The position numbers and the translations under genes were made by a program. Below, piece after piece: positions 15,721 through 24,262 of a stretch of 56,475 nt of DNA (its first letter is position 1; each line of letters starts with the position of its first letter). Where the stretch lies: positions 1 to 56,475 of the forward strand of contig NZ_JAKKFI010000074.1 of assembly GCF_022230955.1 (NCBI RefSeq), written 5' to 3'. Source of the DNA: Micromonospora cabrerizensis (GTDB taxonomy: Bacteria; Actinomycetota; Actinomycetes; Mycobacteriales; Micromonosporaceae). The notes under the pieces are model-generated. The model was not told the DNA's origin. It did no database searches and saw nothing but the letters and a program-made list of their open reading frames with translations.

Positions 15721-18075
15721 TCAACCCACCTGGCGGACGGTGACCGTGGCCGACCCGGTCTCGTCCGCCCACGGGTCGAGCACGAGAGCGTACGTGCCGC
15801 CCCTGGTCAGCGGGCCCACCTCGAACCGCTCGGTGCCGCCGATGACGCAGCCACTGCCGATCGCGTCGCCGTCCGGGCCGGTGACGGTCAGGATCGCGCA
15901 CCGGTCGGGAACGCTGGCCGAGGTCACCTCGACGACGAGGCGTCGACCGCCGGCGGCCGGGAACCGCAGACGGCTCACCGCGCCCGGCCGGCTGACCGAC
16001 AGGGTGGTGGACCGCCCGTCGGCAACCGAGTCAGCCTGCTCGTCGCGGGCGTCGCGCAGCCGCACGTCGCCCCAACCGGTGTCGGTGGAGGTCCCGTCCA
16101 CCTCCAGGACGTACCGGCCGTCGGCCGGCAGGACGAACCCGTCGACGTGGCCCTTGCCGCCGATCACGCAACCGGTGGCGACCTCGTCGCCGGCCGGGCC
16201 GCGCAACCGCAGCAGGTTGCACCGGTCGGGCACCGTGGCACCGGTGACCTGGAGGAAGATCTTCTGGCCGGCGCGCCCGGCGAAGGCCAGGCGGCTGATC
16301 GCCCCGGGCTGGGCGAGCGTCGCCCGGACCGCCGGCCCGTCCATCGTGAGCGTCCGGTCCTCGTCGGTCACCGTGACGACCCGTACGGTCGCCCGGCCGA
16401 GGTCGGCGTCCCACGGGTCGAGCACCACCTGGTGGTCGCCGGTCGCGGTCAACGTGGTCGTGTCGATGAAGCCCACACCGGAGATGACGCAGCCGGTGGC
16501 CAGCTGACGGCCCTGCGGGTCGAGCAGCACCAGCACGCCGCAGCGGTCCGGCACGGTGGCGGCGGGCACCTCCACGAAGATCTTCTGACCGGCCCGACCG
16601 GGAACCTTCATGGCGGCCGTGGCACCGGCCCGGGTCACCTCCAGGTTGACGTCGCCGACGGCGGGGACGTCGCGCTGCGTCCGGGCGGCGTCCTCGGCGA
16701 ACGCCACCTGCCCGGTGAGGCCGACGTCGAGCGCGCAGTCGGCGAGGGTCTGCGGGTCGGTGACGCCGGCCCGCCGGCAGACGAGCTCGGCGGTGGCACG
16801 GTTGGGCAGGTCCCCGACGGTGAGCAGACGGTCCGGGAAACGACGGTCGGTGAACGTGGCGGTGGACTGACCCGGCTCGTAGTCGAACAGCGACCGCGGG
16901 GCCTCGACCCGCCAACTGTCGGCGTAGCCGGGGTACAGCGACTCGAACGTGGGCGGCTGGCTCACCCTCGCTCCGCCGCGGCTGGTCAGGTCGTCACCGG
17001 GGTCGCCGTCGTGGTCACCGAGAAGGCCCTCCAGCGTTCCGGCCCGCGCGGGCGGCGCGCCGACGCTCACACTCAGCCCCCACACCCCGATCGGGTGCGC
17101 GATCAGCCGCACGCCGTCCGGCCCGTCCACTGTCACCGTGCCGTCGGACCAGGTGGTGACGGTGCCGCCGCGCGGCAGCTTCACCCCGTCGGGCGCGTAC
17201 ACCGGCGGGCCGCCGTTTACCCGGGTCACCGGGCCGTCGGGTGTCTGGTACACGCCCACACGGTCGCCGGCCACGCGCAGCGCCACCGCGGAGTTGACGG
17301 CCACCACAGAGCTGGCCGGGAACATCGTCTGTCGGACCTGCACCTCGAAGTCGTCGGCGGTCGAGCGGGTCAGCACGAACTCCCCGGCGGCCTGGAAGTC
17401 GTAGCGGAGACCGTCGAAGGTGAGCAGGTGCGGGTCGCCGTTGCTGTTCGCGCAGCGGTAACCCTTGCCGATCACCGAGATCGAACAACCACCACCGCCG
17501 GGCGGTCGCGGCCTGGGCTGGTCGCAGTCCTTGCCGTTCGACGGCAGCTTCATCCCGCTGTACGTGGTGCGCGTCGGCAACCCCACGGCCTTGCGGTACG
17601 CGTTCTCCGCCAGCACCGCGTGCACCTCGGCGGGGTCCACCCCGCTGGCGAACTGACCACCCTGGGTGCAGAACTGGCCCCGGTCGGTGTCGTTCGCCTC
17701 GTCGAGGGCGTGGTTCATCTCGTGGATCAGGGTGGCGCACCGGTCCTCGGTGAAGCCCGCGCCCTCCTCCGGCAGCGCCCGCCCGTCGTTGTCCGGCCAC
17801 CAGTTGACCTGGACATCACTGCCCGGGACGTACGTCGTGGTGCTGCTCTCCGTACCGAAGATGGGTTTGCGCACCTTGATCTGCTTGCCGGAGCGTTCCA
17901 GCGCGTCGAGCACCGCGCCGTTGCCGGAGCTGCGGATCTTCGCGACGCAGCCCGCGTACGCCGCCTGCACGTCGGTGTTGACGCTGACCACGGCGGACGC
18001 CGCCTGTGGCGCGAGCAGCACCAGCACGCCCGCCAGCACGACGCCCAGCCGCGTTCGGCTCCGCACCCCGGTCAT
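15721..18075 (-). CDS. secreted M91-like metalloprotease with VWD domain and three C-terminal repeats
   Basis: 784 aa. Signal peptide about 1-28. Residues about 30-175 carry HEMNH (118-122) and downstream VLAENAYRKAVGLPTRT, a pattern I associate with the M91/NleD-type zinc peptidase family. Residues about 213-430 are a von Willebrand type D domain (GDPHLLTFDGLRYDF, VAVNSAV, a GLLGDHDGDPGDDL loop), separated from the peptidase by a proline/glycine-rich linker. From about 510 to the end there are three repeats, each with VPDRC, then a short strand and GCVI, so each holds one Cys pair. Its ATG overlaps the stop of the upstream lipoprotein gene (ATGA). Substrate unknown; the combination of parts is unusual. 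Confidence 0.75.
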   Translation of the reverse strand: MTGVRSRTRLGVVLAGVLVLLAPQAASAVVSVNTDVQAAYAGCVAKIRSSGNGAVLDALERSGKQIKVRKPIFGTESSTTTYVPGSDVQVNWWPDNDGRALPEEGAGFTEDRCATLIHEMNHALDEANDTDRGQFCTQGGQFASGVDPAEVHAVLAENAYRKAVGLPTRTTYSGMKLPSNGKDCDQPRPRPPGGGGCSISVIGKGYRCANSNGDPHLLTFDGLRYDFQAAGEFVLTRSTADDFEVQVRQTMFPASSVVAVNSAVALRVAGDRVGVYQTPDGPVTRVNGGPPVYAPDGVKLPRGGTVTTWSDGTVTVDGPDGVRLIAHPIGVWGLSVSVGAPPARAGTLEGLLGDHDGDPGDDLTSRGGARVSQPPTFESLYPGYADSWRVEAPRSLFDYEPGQSTATFTDRRFPDRLLTVGDLPNRATAELVCRRAGVTDPQTLADCALDVGLTGQVAFAEDAARTQRDVPAVGDVNLEVTRAGATAAMKVPGRAGQKIFVEVPAATVPDRCGVLVLLDPQGRQLATGCVISGVGFIDTTTLTATGDHQVVLDPWDADLGRATVRVVTVTDEDRTLTMDGPAVRATLAQPGAISRLAFAGRAGQKIFLQVTGATVPDRCNLLRLRGPAGDEVATGCVIGGKGHVDGFVLPADGRYVLEVDGTSTDTGWGDVRLRDARDEQADSVADGRSTTLSVSRPGAVSRLRFPAAGGRRLVVEVTSASVPDRCAILTVTGPDGDAIGSGCVIGGTERFEVGPLTRGGTYALVLDPWADETGSATVTVRQVG

Positions 18076-18683
18076 CCGCCCTTCACCTCGAACGACACGG
18101 TGCCCTGCTCGGTCGTCGCGGCGCAGGCGTCCGCCGGCACACCCCGCAGCGGTGCCCGCAGGTAGCCCAGCACCAGCCGGTACGCCCCTGGCTGGTCGAC
18201 CGGCCACCAGGTGACGGTGGCCCCGCCGCGGCCATCCGGCGCGGAGGTGGTGAACGCCGCGCCGACCGGGCTCTCGGGGTCACTGACCAGGGTCAGCTCC
18301 ACCGACCCGCGCGGTGGCACCCGCACCAGGTTCTCGACGAGATGGCGGGTGAAGTCGCGGTAGTAGGCGGCCCCACCCGTGGTGGGCGCCACCGCCGCGT
18401 CGTCGCGGGTCAGCGACAGCACCGTGACCGCCCCGTCGGGTACCCGGCTGAGCTGGCACTCGGCGTCGCGGTTGTTGACCAGCTTGAGCCGAAGGTTCAC
18501 CTGCTCACCCACCCGGTACGCGGGCTGTGACGCGCCGACGGTGAGGCCGACCGTCGCCGGGGGACCGGCGGGGGAGGGCGCCGGTCGGGACCGGCGGCAC
18601 CCCGCCGTCGCGCCCGTCAGCAGCAGGGCGAGGCAGCCGGCGAGCGCCGCGCGACCCACCGACCCTGCCCGGGGTACGCCCAT
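18072..18683 (-). CDS. putative lipoprotein coupled to the M91/VWD gene
   Basis: 203 aa. Signal peptide with lipobox-like TGATAGC near residues 22-28. The mature part looks like an immunoglobulin-type beta sandwich (VNLRLKLVNN, PRGSVELTLVS, PGAYRLVLGYLRAPL), similar in shape to secreted intracellular-proteinase-inhibitor-like or BsuPI-like domains. No family is assigned with confidence. The 4-bp ATGA overlap with the metalloprotease gene implies coupled translation, so a surface partner, chaperone or inhibitor of that protease is a reasonable guess. Confidence 0.7.
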   Translation of the reverse strand: MGVPRAGSVGRAALAGCLALLLTGATAGCRRSRPAPSPAGPPATVGLTVGASQPAYRVGEQVNLRLKLVNNRDAECQLSRVPDGAVTVLSLTRDDAAVAPTTGGAAYYRDFTRHLVENLVRVPPRGSVELTLVSDPESPVGAAFTTSAPDGRGGATVTWWPVDQPGAYRLVLGYLRAPLRGVPADACAATTEQGTVSFEVKGG

Positions 18684-18813
18684 GGCCGCGCGCCTCCTCC
18701 CGGTGCCGACGTCTGTCGTCGAAGATCCCGGCCAGCCTGCGCCGTGAGGTGCCGGATGGCTGTCGTGATCCCGCCGGATAGGTGTCCGCTAGCCGACGCG
18801 AGGGACAGTCCCG

Positions 18814-19332
18814 TCAACCCCGGTACCTGCTGTGATGGCGGAAGAGTTCCAGCGCGCGGGCCCGGTGCGCCGGAGTGTTGGTGGGGTCCCTGGACAGCTC
18901 GGCGTTGGCCGCATCGAGGTCGCCGTCGAACTTGATGTATGCCTTGAGCGCCTCGTACTCCTGGTAGTCCAACGCCTCCAGGCCCGGCCCGGACTCGGGC
19001 ACGACTCTTCCGTCCTTGGGGATGTAGGTACGTCCGTTCACCACGTAGCGCTGACGGCCGGCGTCCCAGGTAGCCCGCCCACTGTTGATGTCGTCGATGT
19101 CCTTGGCGACGTCGGCGCTGGGCAGGACGACGGTGTTGACCGCCTTGGTGCGGCTCCCCGGCTGGACTCTTTCCAGATTGTGGCGAGGGTGTGGTGGCAG
19201 CTGCGGTTTCTTACCGGCGGGTCCGGCGATGGTCCAGGTGGCCGTGCCGTAGGGGCAGCAGTTTCCGTTTGGTGCCGCGCACGGTCGCCGCCGCCTTCTC
19301 GCGGCGAGATCTTGGACAGTTTCCGTTCCCCG
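18814..19332 (-). pseudogene. 5'-truncated remnant, possibly the tail of a polymorphic toxin
   Basis: The leftward frame is open for 173 codons from a TAG at 19333-19335 to the stop at 18814, but contains no ATG. The only credible start is GTG at 19044, giving 76 aa beginning with VNGRTYIPKDGR. Upstream in the same frame the translation still looks protein-like (NCCPYGTATWTIAGP, GSRTKAVNTVVLPSA), which suggests the 5' part was lost rather than never coding. The frame runs into the palindromic repeat at 19308. Short secreted-toxin C-terminal domains often look like this, but I recognise no family. A short real gene from GTG 19044 is the alternative. Confidence 0.5.
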
Positions 19333-19354
19333 CTAACGAAAACTGTCCAAGATC
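19308..19354. repeat. long palindromic intergenic repeat (REP/MITE-like)
   Basis: GATCTTGGACAGTTT at 19308-19322 is exactly mirrored by AAACTGTCCAAGATC at 19340-19354; with one mismatch the stem extends to about 20 bp around a short GC-rich loop. It lies between the M14 gene stop side and the decayed frame. Its AT-richer arms differ from the GC-rich terminators of this window. It may be a mobile palindromic repeat or a very strong terminator. Confidence 0.8.
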
Positions 19355-19387
19355 TACGCGAATCTCACGCCGCCGGGCCGGGGTTCG

Positions 19388-22189
19388 TCAGCCGACCACC
19401 GACCGCAGCGGCACCTTGGCGTCGCGCAGCGCGCGGACCAGATCGCTCGCGAACGGGTGTTCGTCGACCTGGAGGCCCTGCGGGTTGGGGATCACGACGT
19501 ACGCCGAGCTGTCCTTCGCGGACGTCCTCGCGTCGGTGGTGAAGCGCTCGACGATGGCCCGGGTGCGCGGCAGGTCGCTCGCCGCGACCTCGACGGTGAT
19601 CGGCCGCCACCCGCCACCGAGGTCCGGCGTGACCGGCGCGGCGGCGGCGCTGGCGCGCGCCGGGTCGACCCCGGAGGAGCGCCGGGCGTCCGCGGCGCCC
19701 GCCGGGTAGAGCAGCGCGTTGGCCACCAGGTGCAGACCATTCTCGTTGTACGCCCGGAACAGCGGATTGAACGCGAACAGCACCGCCCGGCCGGAACCGG
19801 TCGGCTCGTCGACCACTGCCGCCGTGCCCTTCAGGGCGTCCGCGCCGACGGTGTAGCCGTTGGCCCAGAACGTGTCACCCGTCGGGTAGCTGAGCACGTT
19901 CGTCCCGGTGGTGCTCGGGTTGAGGATCGGGTCGCTGTTGTTGAACTCGAAGTCCTCCGCCGGGCGGCCCAGCGCGACCGGGCTGTCGGTGTCGACGTCG
20001 ACCCGCAGGTGCGAGCCGATCACCAGGTAGTCGGCCGGCTTGGTCTTCTCGGTGGTGGAGGTGAGCCCGGCCGCGCGGGCCACCCGCGTGCCCTCGTTGC
20101 GCAGCCCGACGTAGGTGTGGCCCTGGGCGATCCACTCGCGCAGGTTGGCCTGCCCGGCGGCGGTCAGACCGCCGGTCGCGCTGCTGCCGTCGGGCACCAG
20201 CAGCACGGTACGCCCGGTGAACGCCTCGGTGTTGTCGTTGATGTCGGCAGTGGTGACCGGCGTGAGGTCGAGGCCCCACCGCTTGCCGAGCACGTACCGG
20301 GCCTCGCCGTGCGAGCCCGACGTGGTGGAGATGCCGGTGCCCTGGAAGAGCCCGACGTCGGGCAGGGCCAGGCTGGTGCCGGTGGGCCGCCCGCCCGGGG
20401 TGAGGGTCACCCCGAACGACTCGGCCAGCTCGTCGACCGTGCGGCTGAGCTTGGTCGCGGGGATGGCGACCCGGCTTGTCGACAGGTCACGGACCAGCGG
20501 GACGCCGTGACCGAGCAGGCGGAAGGTGAGCTCCGCGGCGGCGGCCGAGTCGAGCGGGTACGTGTACGAACCCCACGGCCAGGCGAGCGAGCCCCGGCCA
20601 CCGGAGATTCCCCGGACCAGCTCGGCCTTCGGCCGGACGTTGTCGCCGGTGTAGATGGTGGAGACGCCCATCAGCAGCGGGTTGCTCCAGGACGACACGT
20701 CGTAGAAGTAGGGGAACGGAACGTACGGGTCCTCGCCCATGATGGCCTGGATCCAGTGCTTCTGCGGCTGGTCCATCGGGATCCAGTACGCGCCCTTGGG
20801 CACTGTCACGTTCGTGGCGGTCCGCCCGCCGAAGACCCGCGCGGTGGGCACCCGGGTCGGCTTCTGCACCTCGTACACCTCGACGTCCATCCGGCGCAGC
20901 CGCTCGACGAGCTGGCGGACGTCGGCGAGCTGCCGGTCCGGCAGCAGGAAGTAGGAGCGGATCTTGATGTCCGGCACCGGGAACTGGACCTCGTTGGTGG
21001 GCTGCACCACCTCGTTCGGCTCCAGGCTGCCCGCCCGGCCCTGAGCGAGCGCGTCGGTCCAGATGTCGAAGTAGCCGCCGAGCACCTCGCGCTTGTTGGC
21101 GGCGGCCCAGCCCAGCGTCGACCACTGGGTGTGGAACTGCTGCTGCACCCGGTCGGCCACCGCCGACGCGCTGCCCTTCTCGTACGTCATGCCGGCCGCA
21201 CCGAAACCGGTCGTCGGCACGGTGTCGCCGTAGCCCATGAAGAACATGTCGTACGTGTCGTAGTTGAAGTAGCACTCGGTGAAGGCGGTCTCGTCGCAGG
21301 CCCCGTTGAAGCCGAAGCCGGCCTTGTTGGCCTCGCCGATGCGGTTGATCCAGTCGACCGCCTCACCGGCGATCTCGTGGTGGATCGGGTCGGCGTTGGG
21401 CGGAAAGAAGTACTGCCGGCCGCCCATCTCGTGCGCGTCGACGAACACCTGCGGCGGGTAGCGGCGCAGCAGTTCGAGCTTGCCGTCGGTCTCCTGCTGG
21501 GTGCGGGCGAACCAGTCCCGGTTCATGTCGAAGCCGAACTCGTTCTGCCGTCGCGTCGCGTCGCGGCCGTCCGGGTTCTGGGTGGGAACGATGATGGTGA
21601 CCAGGTTGTCGTTGCGCCGTGCGACGTCGCAGGACAGGCCCGCCGCCAACTCGTACAGCGTCTTGAGCGCCGCGTCGGTGCCGCTCTTCTCGCCGCCGTG
21701 CACGTTCGCGGTGACCCAGACGATGGCCGGGCTGTCCTTCGCCGTCCGGTCGGCCGTCCGCGCGCTGGTCCGGCGCGGGTCGCGCAGGTCCCGTACGTCG
21801 TCGGCGATCTGTCGCAGGGCGGCCGGCCGCACGTGGCGCTCGTTGGACACCACCGCGTACGGCAGCGGTTGGCCGAGCACGCTGGTGGCCATCACGCCGG
21901 TGACGACCCGGGCGGAGGCGCTGTCCACGGCCCCGAGGTACGTCCGCACCTCGTCGTTGGTGACGACCCGTTCCTGTCCCGTGCCGAGGGGAAAGCCGAG
22001 CACGGTCTCCGGGGCGGGCACGGTGCTCAACCGTGCGGTCGGGTCGTTGCTGCAGGGGGAGGGCCGGGCGGCGCTCGCGGTCGCGGTGCCGCCGAGCAGG
22101 GGTGTCATGCCGAGCAGGAGCGCGATCGTGGCGGCACCCGCCAGCCGCTTCGGAGGGACCATCCAGAACGGACGCGACGATGGGGCCAT
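19388..22189 (-). CDS. secreted M14 zinc carboxypeptidase
   Basis: 933 aa. Signal peptide about 1-41 (TASA-A). The M14 domain covers about 70-390: zinc ligands in NVHGGEKSG (HxxE) and, further on, DAHEMGG; NPDGR and the FGFDMNRDW segment are typical of the family. The remaining 500 residues include a glutamine-amidotransferase-like segment (TVLLVPDGSSATGGLTAAGQ) and extended beta regions seen in large actinomycete secreted members. It probably trims peptides outside the cell. GGAAGGG is about 10 nt before ATG 22189. Monocistronic; it ends next to the palindromic repeat. Confidence 0.9.
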   Translation of the reverse strand: MAPSSRPFWMVPPKRLAGAATIALLLGMTPLLGGTATASAARPSPCSNDPTARLSTVPAPETVLGFPLGTGQERVVTNDEVRTYLGAVDSASARVVTGVMATSVLGQPLPYAVVSNERHVRPAALRQIADDVRDLRDPRRTSARTADRTAKDSPAIVWVTANVHGGEKSGTDAALKTLYELAAGLSCDVARRNDNLVTIIVPTQNPDGRDATRRQNEFGFDMNRDWFARTQQETDGKLELLRRYPPQVFVDAHEMGGRQYFFPPNADPIHHEIAGEAVDWINRIGEANKAGFGFNGACDETAFTECYFNYDTYDMFFMGYGDTVPTTGFGAAGMTYEKGSASAVADRVQQQFHTQWSTLGWAAANKREVLGGYFDIWTDALAQGRAGSLEPNEVVQPTNEVQFPVPDIKIRSYFLLPDRQLADVRQLVERLRRMDVEVYEVQKPTRVPTARVFGGRTATNVTVPKGAYWIPMDQPQKHWIQAIMGEDPYVPFPYFYDVSSWSNPLLMGVSTIYTGDNVRPKAELVRGISGGRGSLAWPWGSYTYPLDSAAAAELTFRLLGHGVPLVRDLSTSRVAIPATKLSRTVDELAESFGVTLTPGGRPTGTSLALPDVGLFQGTGISTTSGSHGEARYVLGKRWGLDLTPVTTADINDNTEAFTGRTVLLVPDGSSATGGLTAAGQANLREWIAQGHTYVGLRNEGTRVARAAGLTSTTEKTKPADYLVIGSHLRVDVDTDSPVALGRPAEDFEFNNSDPILNPSTTGTNVLSYPTGDTFWANGYTVGADALKGTAAVVDEPTGSGRAVLFAFNPLFRAYNENGLHLVANALLYPAGAADARRSSGVDPARASAAAAPVTPDLGGGWRPITVEVAASDLPRTRAIVERFTTDARTSAKDSSAYVVIPNPQGLQVDEHPFASDLVRALRDAKVPLRSVVG

Positions 22190-22355
22190 GTCTCGGGTTC
22201 CCTTCCTGGGGAAAGCCTCGCAGTGGCCGGAGCCTATGAACCGTCGATGCGCCGGTCAAGCTTCGATCGACTTCGGTGAGTGCACGGGGTGCCGGAGGCG
22301 GGGCCGACTGGCAGGATGGCGGGGTGGGGTCCACCTCGCCCGGAAGGAGGAGACA

Positions 22356-22724
22356 GTGTCGGCGTCTCTGCAGATGATCACGCTCTCGGTCTTTCCGGAT
22401 CTCCCGTCCGCCGACGCTCGGCGCTCGCTGGCGTCCTGGTTGCGCGCGGAGGACCGGCTGCGCGACGGGGTGACCAGCACGCCGCCGGAGGAGACACCGG
22501 CGGGCGGCACGGAGGTGCTGCGGGTGGCGGCCGACGACGCTGGCACCGTCATGGTGCTGGTGCAGGCGATCGCCGACTGGCTGACCCATCGCCGTGACGA
22601 CGTGACGGTCCGGCTCAGCCGTGCCGACGGCTGGTCGGCCGAGGTGGACGTCCACCGGGCTCGGGACATGGACGAGGTCACCGCGCTCATCGAGGCCGCC
22701 GTGCGCGGGGTCTCCCCCGGGTAG
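22356..22724 (+). CDS. EACC1-like small protein (effector-associated constant component)
   Basis: 122 aa. GTG start with GGAAGGAGG 4-8 nt upstream, one of the best ribosome sites in the window. The layout matches effector-associated constant component 1 proteins: an N-terminal strand (ITLSVFPDLP), RSLASWLRAEDRLRDGV, a variable middle, the hydrophobic helix VMVLVQAIADWLTHR and a paired strand DVTVRLSRADG...SAEVD. In known systems these genes sit directly before caspase-like or other conflict effectors. Here the next gene is a convergent chitinase, so the protein is an orphan. Role unknown outside such systems. Confidence 0.65.
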   Translation: MSASLQMITLSVFPDLPSADARRSLASWLRAEDRLRDGVTSTPPEETPAGGTEVLRVAADDAGTVMVLVQAIADWLTHRRDDVTVRLSRADGWSAEVDVHRARDMDEVTALIEAAVRGVSPG

Positions 22725-22727
22725 GGT

Positions 22728-22761
22728 GCGCCGCCCGCGACCCGGTGGTCACGGGCGGCGC
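22728..22761. terminator. bidirectional terminator
   Basis: GCGCCGCCCG / CGGGCGGCGC, a perfect 10-bp stem with a 14-nt loop, between the convergent EACC1-like and chitinase genes. Confidence 0.65.
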
Positions 22762-22772
22762 GTCGCGTACGC

Positions 22773-24116
22773 CTACCAGGTGGTCAGGCCGAGGCCGATC
22801 GTCTTGGTCAGCGTGGCGTTGTCGTCGTCGCCGTCCAGCGACCAGATCATCGCTCCGGCCAGGCCGGCACGGCGGATGTAGAGCGTCTTCTGCAACACGA
22901 CCGCCGGGTCGTCGTACGTCCAGAACGTCGTACCGTCGAACAGCCAGGCGTGCCCGGCCCGGAGGTCGCGGTGCACGGTGTAACCGTTGCCGGCCAGGTT
23001 TTTGAGGTTCTTGTAGTCCTCGTAGCCGGCCTCGAAGGTGGCCGGCGCCGGCGCGGTGGCCGGCTTGAAGAGGCCGTTGCCGCCGCCGGTGACGCCGGTC
23101 CAACCCCGACCGTAGTACGGGATGCCGAGCACGAGCTTGTCGCGGGGCGCGCCCCGGGCGATCCAGCCGTCGATGGCCACCTCGACGGAGAAGTCCGGGT
23201 TGTCCGGCGAGCCCGCCGGTACGCGCAGCGCCGACTGCTGGTTGGCCACGGCCTCCCAGCCGCCGTGGAAGTCGTACCCCTGCACGGTGGCGAAGTCCAG
23301 GTACTTGAAGATCTTGCGACCCTCGTACCCGGCGTCCATGGTGGCCGGGTTGGCCGGCAGGAAGGCGGTCAGCGGGTGGTGCGCCCGGGTGGTGCGCCCG
23401 TACGCGTCGAGCTGCCGGCGGAACTCGGCCAGCAGCTTGGTGAAGTTCTCCCGGTCCTCCGGGCGGATGACGTTGCCAGGCTCACCCGCCCAGTTCGGCC
23501 ACTCCCAGTCGAGGTCGATGCCGTCGAAGACACCGGTCCCGGCCCCCGGGCCGCCGACGGCGCCGTCCCCGCCCGGCAGGTTGCCCTTCAGGTAGAGGTC
23601 GATGCAGGACGCGACGAACGCCTTGCGGGAGGCGTCGGTGCGGGCGGCGTTCGAGAAGTACGTCGACCAGCTCCATCCACCCAGCGAGATCAGCACCTTG
23701 AGCTTGGGGTGCTTGGCCTTCAGCTTGGCGAGCTGGCCGAAGTTGCCGTTGAGTGCCTGGCCCGGGGCGTCCGCGACGCCGTCGACGCTCTCCTCGGCGG
23801 GGACGGGCCGCTGGTAGTCGGCCCAGGCGTCGCCCTCGCCCGGCCCGCCGTCCACGAAGCAGCGGCCGTCCTCGCTGACGTTGCCGAAGGCGTAGTTGAC
23901 GTGGGTGAGGCGGCTGGCCGCCCCGGACGTGTCGAGCTTCTTGACCGGGAAGGCCCGGCCGTAGATGCCCCACTGGGTGAAGTAGCCGACGCGGTGGTAA
24001 CCGGCGCGGCGCTCCTTGTTGTCGCCCGCGCTCGCGGCGCTGGGCGGGGCGGCGGTGAACAGCAGGGCCGCCAGGGTGACGACGGCGGTGAGGCGGCGGT
24101 GGCGGAATGGTCGCAT
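22773..24116 (-). CDS. secreted GH18 chitinase
   Basis: 447 aa. Signal peptide about 1-30. A full GH18 barrel follows: GYFTQWGIYGR start, LISLGGWSWS, the catalytic DGIDLDWEWP (DxxDxDxE), and YYGRGW and MIWSLDGDD near the C-terminus, with the alpha/beta insertion typical of ChiA/ChiC-like group A enzymes. No carbohydrate-binding module. ATG 24116 has AGGAG 7 nt upstream; the GTG two codons earlier is too close to that site. It cuts chitin outside the cell and complements the chitosanase at the left end of the window. Confidence 0.93.
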   Translation of the reverse strand: MRPFRHRRLTAVVTLAALLFTAAPPSAASAGDNKERRAGYHRVGYFTQWGIYGRAFPVKKLDTSGAASRLTHVNYAFGNVSEDGRCFVDGGPGEGDAWADYQRPVPAEESVDGVADAPGQALNGNFGQLAKLKAKHPKLKVLISLGGWSWSTYFSNAARTDASRKAFVASCIDLYLKGNLPGGDGAVGGPGAGTGVFDGIDLDWEWPNWAGEPGNVIRPEDRENFTKLLAEFRRQLDAYGRTTRAHHPLTAFLPANPATMDAGYEGRKIFKYLDFATVQGYDFHGGWEAVANQQSALRVPAGSPDNPDFSVEVAIDGWIARGAPRDKLVLGIPYYGRGWTGVTGGGNGLFKPATAPAPATFEAGYEDYKNLKNLAGNGYTVHRDLRAGHAWLFDGTTFWTYDDPAVVLQKTLYIRRAGLAGAMIWSLDGDDDNATLTKTIGLGLTTW

Positions 24117-24140
24117 CGGCACACTCCTACGAGGGCATCA

Positions 24141-24180
24141 GGCAGAATTAGTAAAGATACTTATCTGATTGATGAAGTTA
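24141..24180. promoter_or_regulatory. AT-rich control region between chitinase and symporter
   Basis: A 40-bp island that is clearly AT-richer than its surroundings lies upstream of the leftward chitinase, with AGTA-AAGA-TACT at 24150-24161 as a small palindrome. It probably holds the chitinase promoter; no certain -35/-10 pair can be named. Confidence 0.3.
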
Positions 24181-24262
24181 AGCCGATCACCGTCCGGGGT
24201 CAAGAGCGCTCAGCCACATGGGGGATTGTGACGGCGTTACCCGGTGGTAACGATGTTGTGCC

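Noticed and set aside
16147..18165. 672-codon + strand frame opposite the M91/VWD gene
   Set aside because: Shadow frame; the opposite strand has signal peptide, HEMNH and VWD motifs.
19457..22279. Open frame of 940 codons on the + strand opposite the M14 carboxypeptidase
   Set aside because: Antisense shadow of a well-supported gene; composition is Arg/Gly/Val-rich without any recognisable motif, as expected from high third-position GC.
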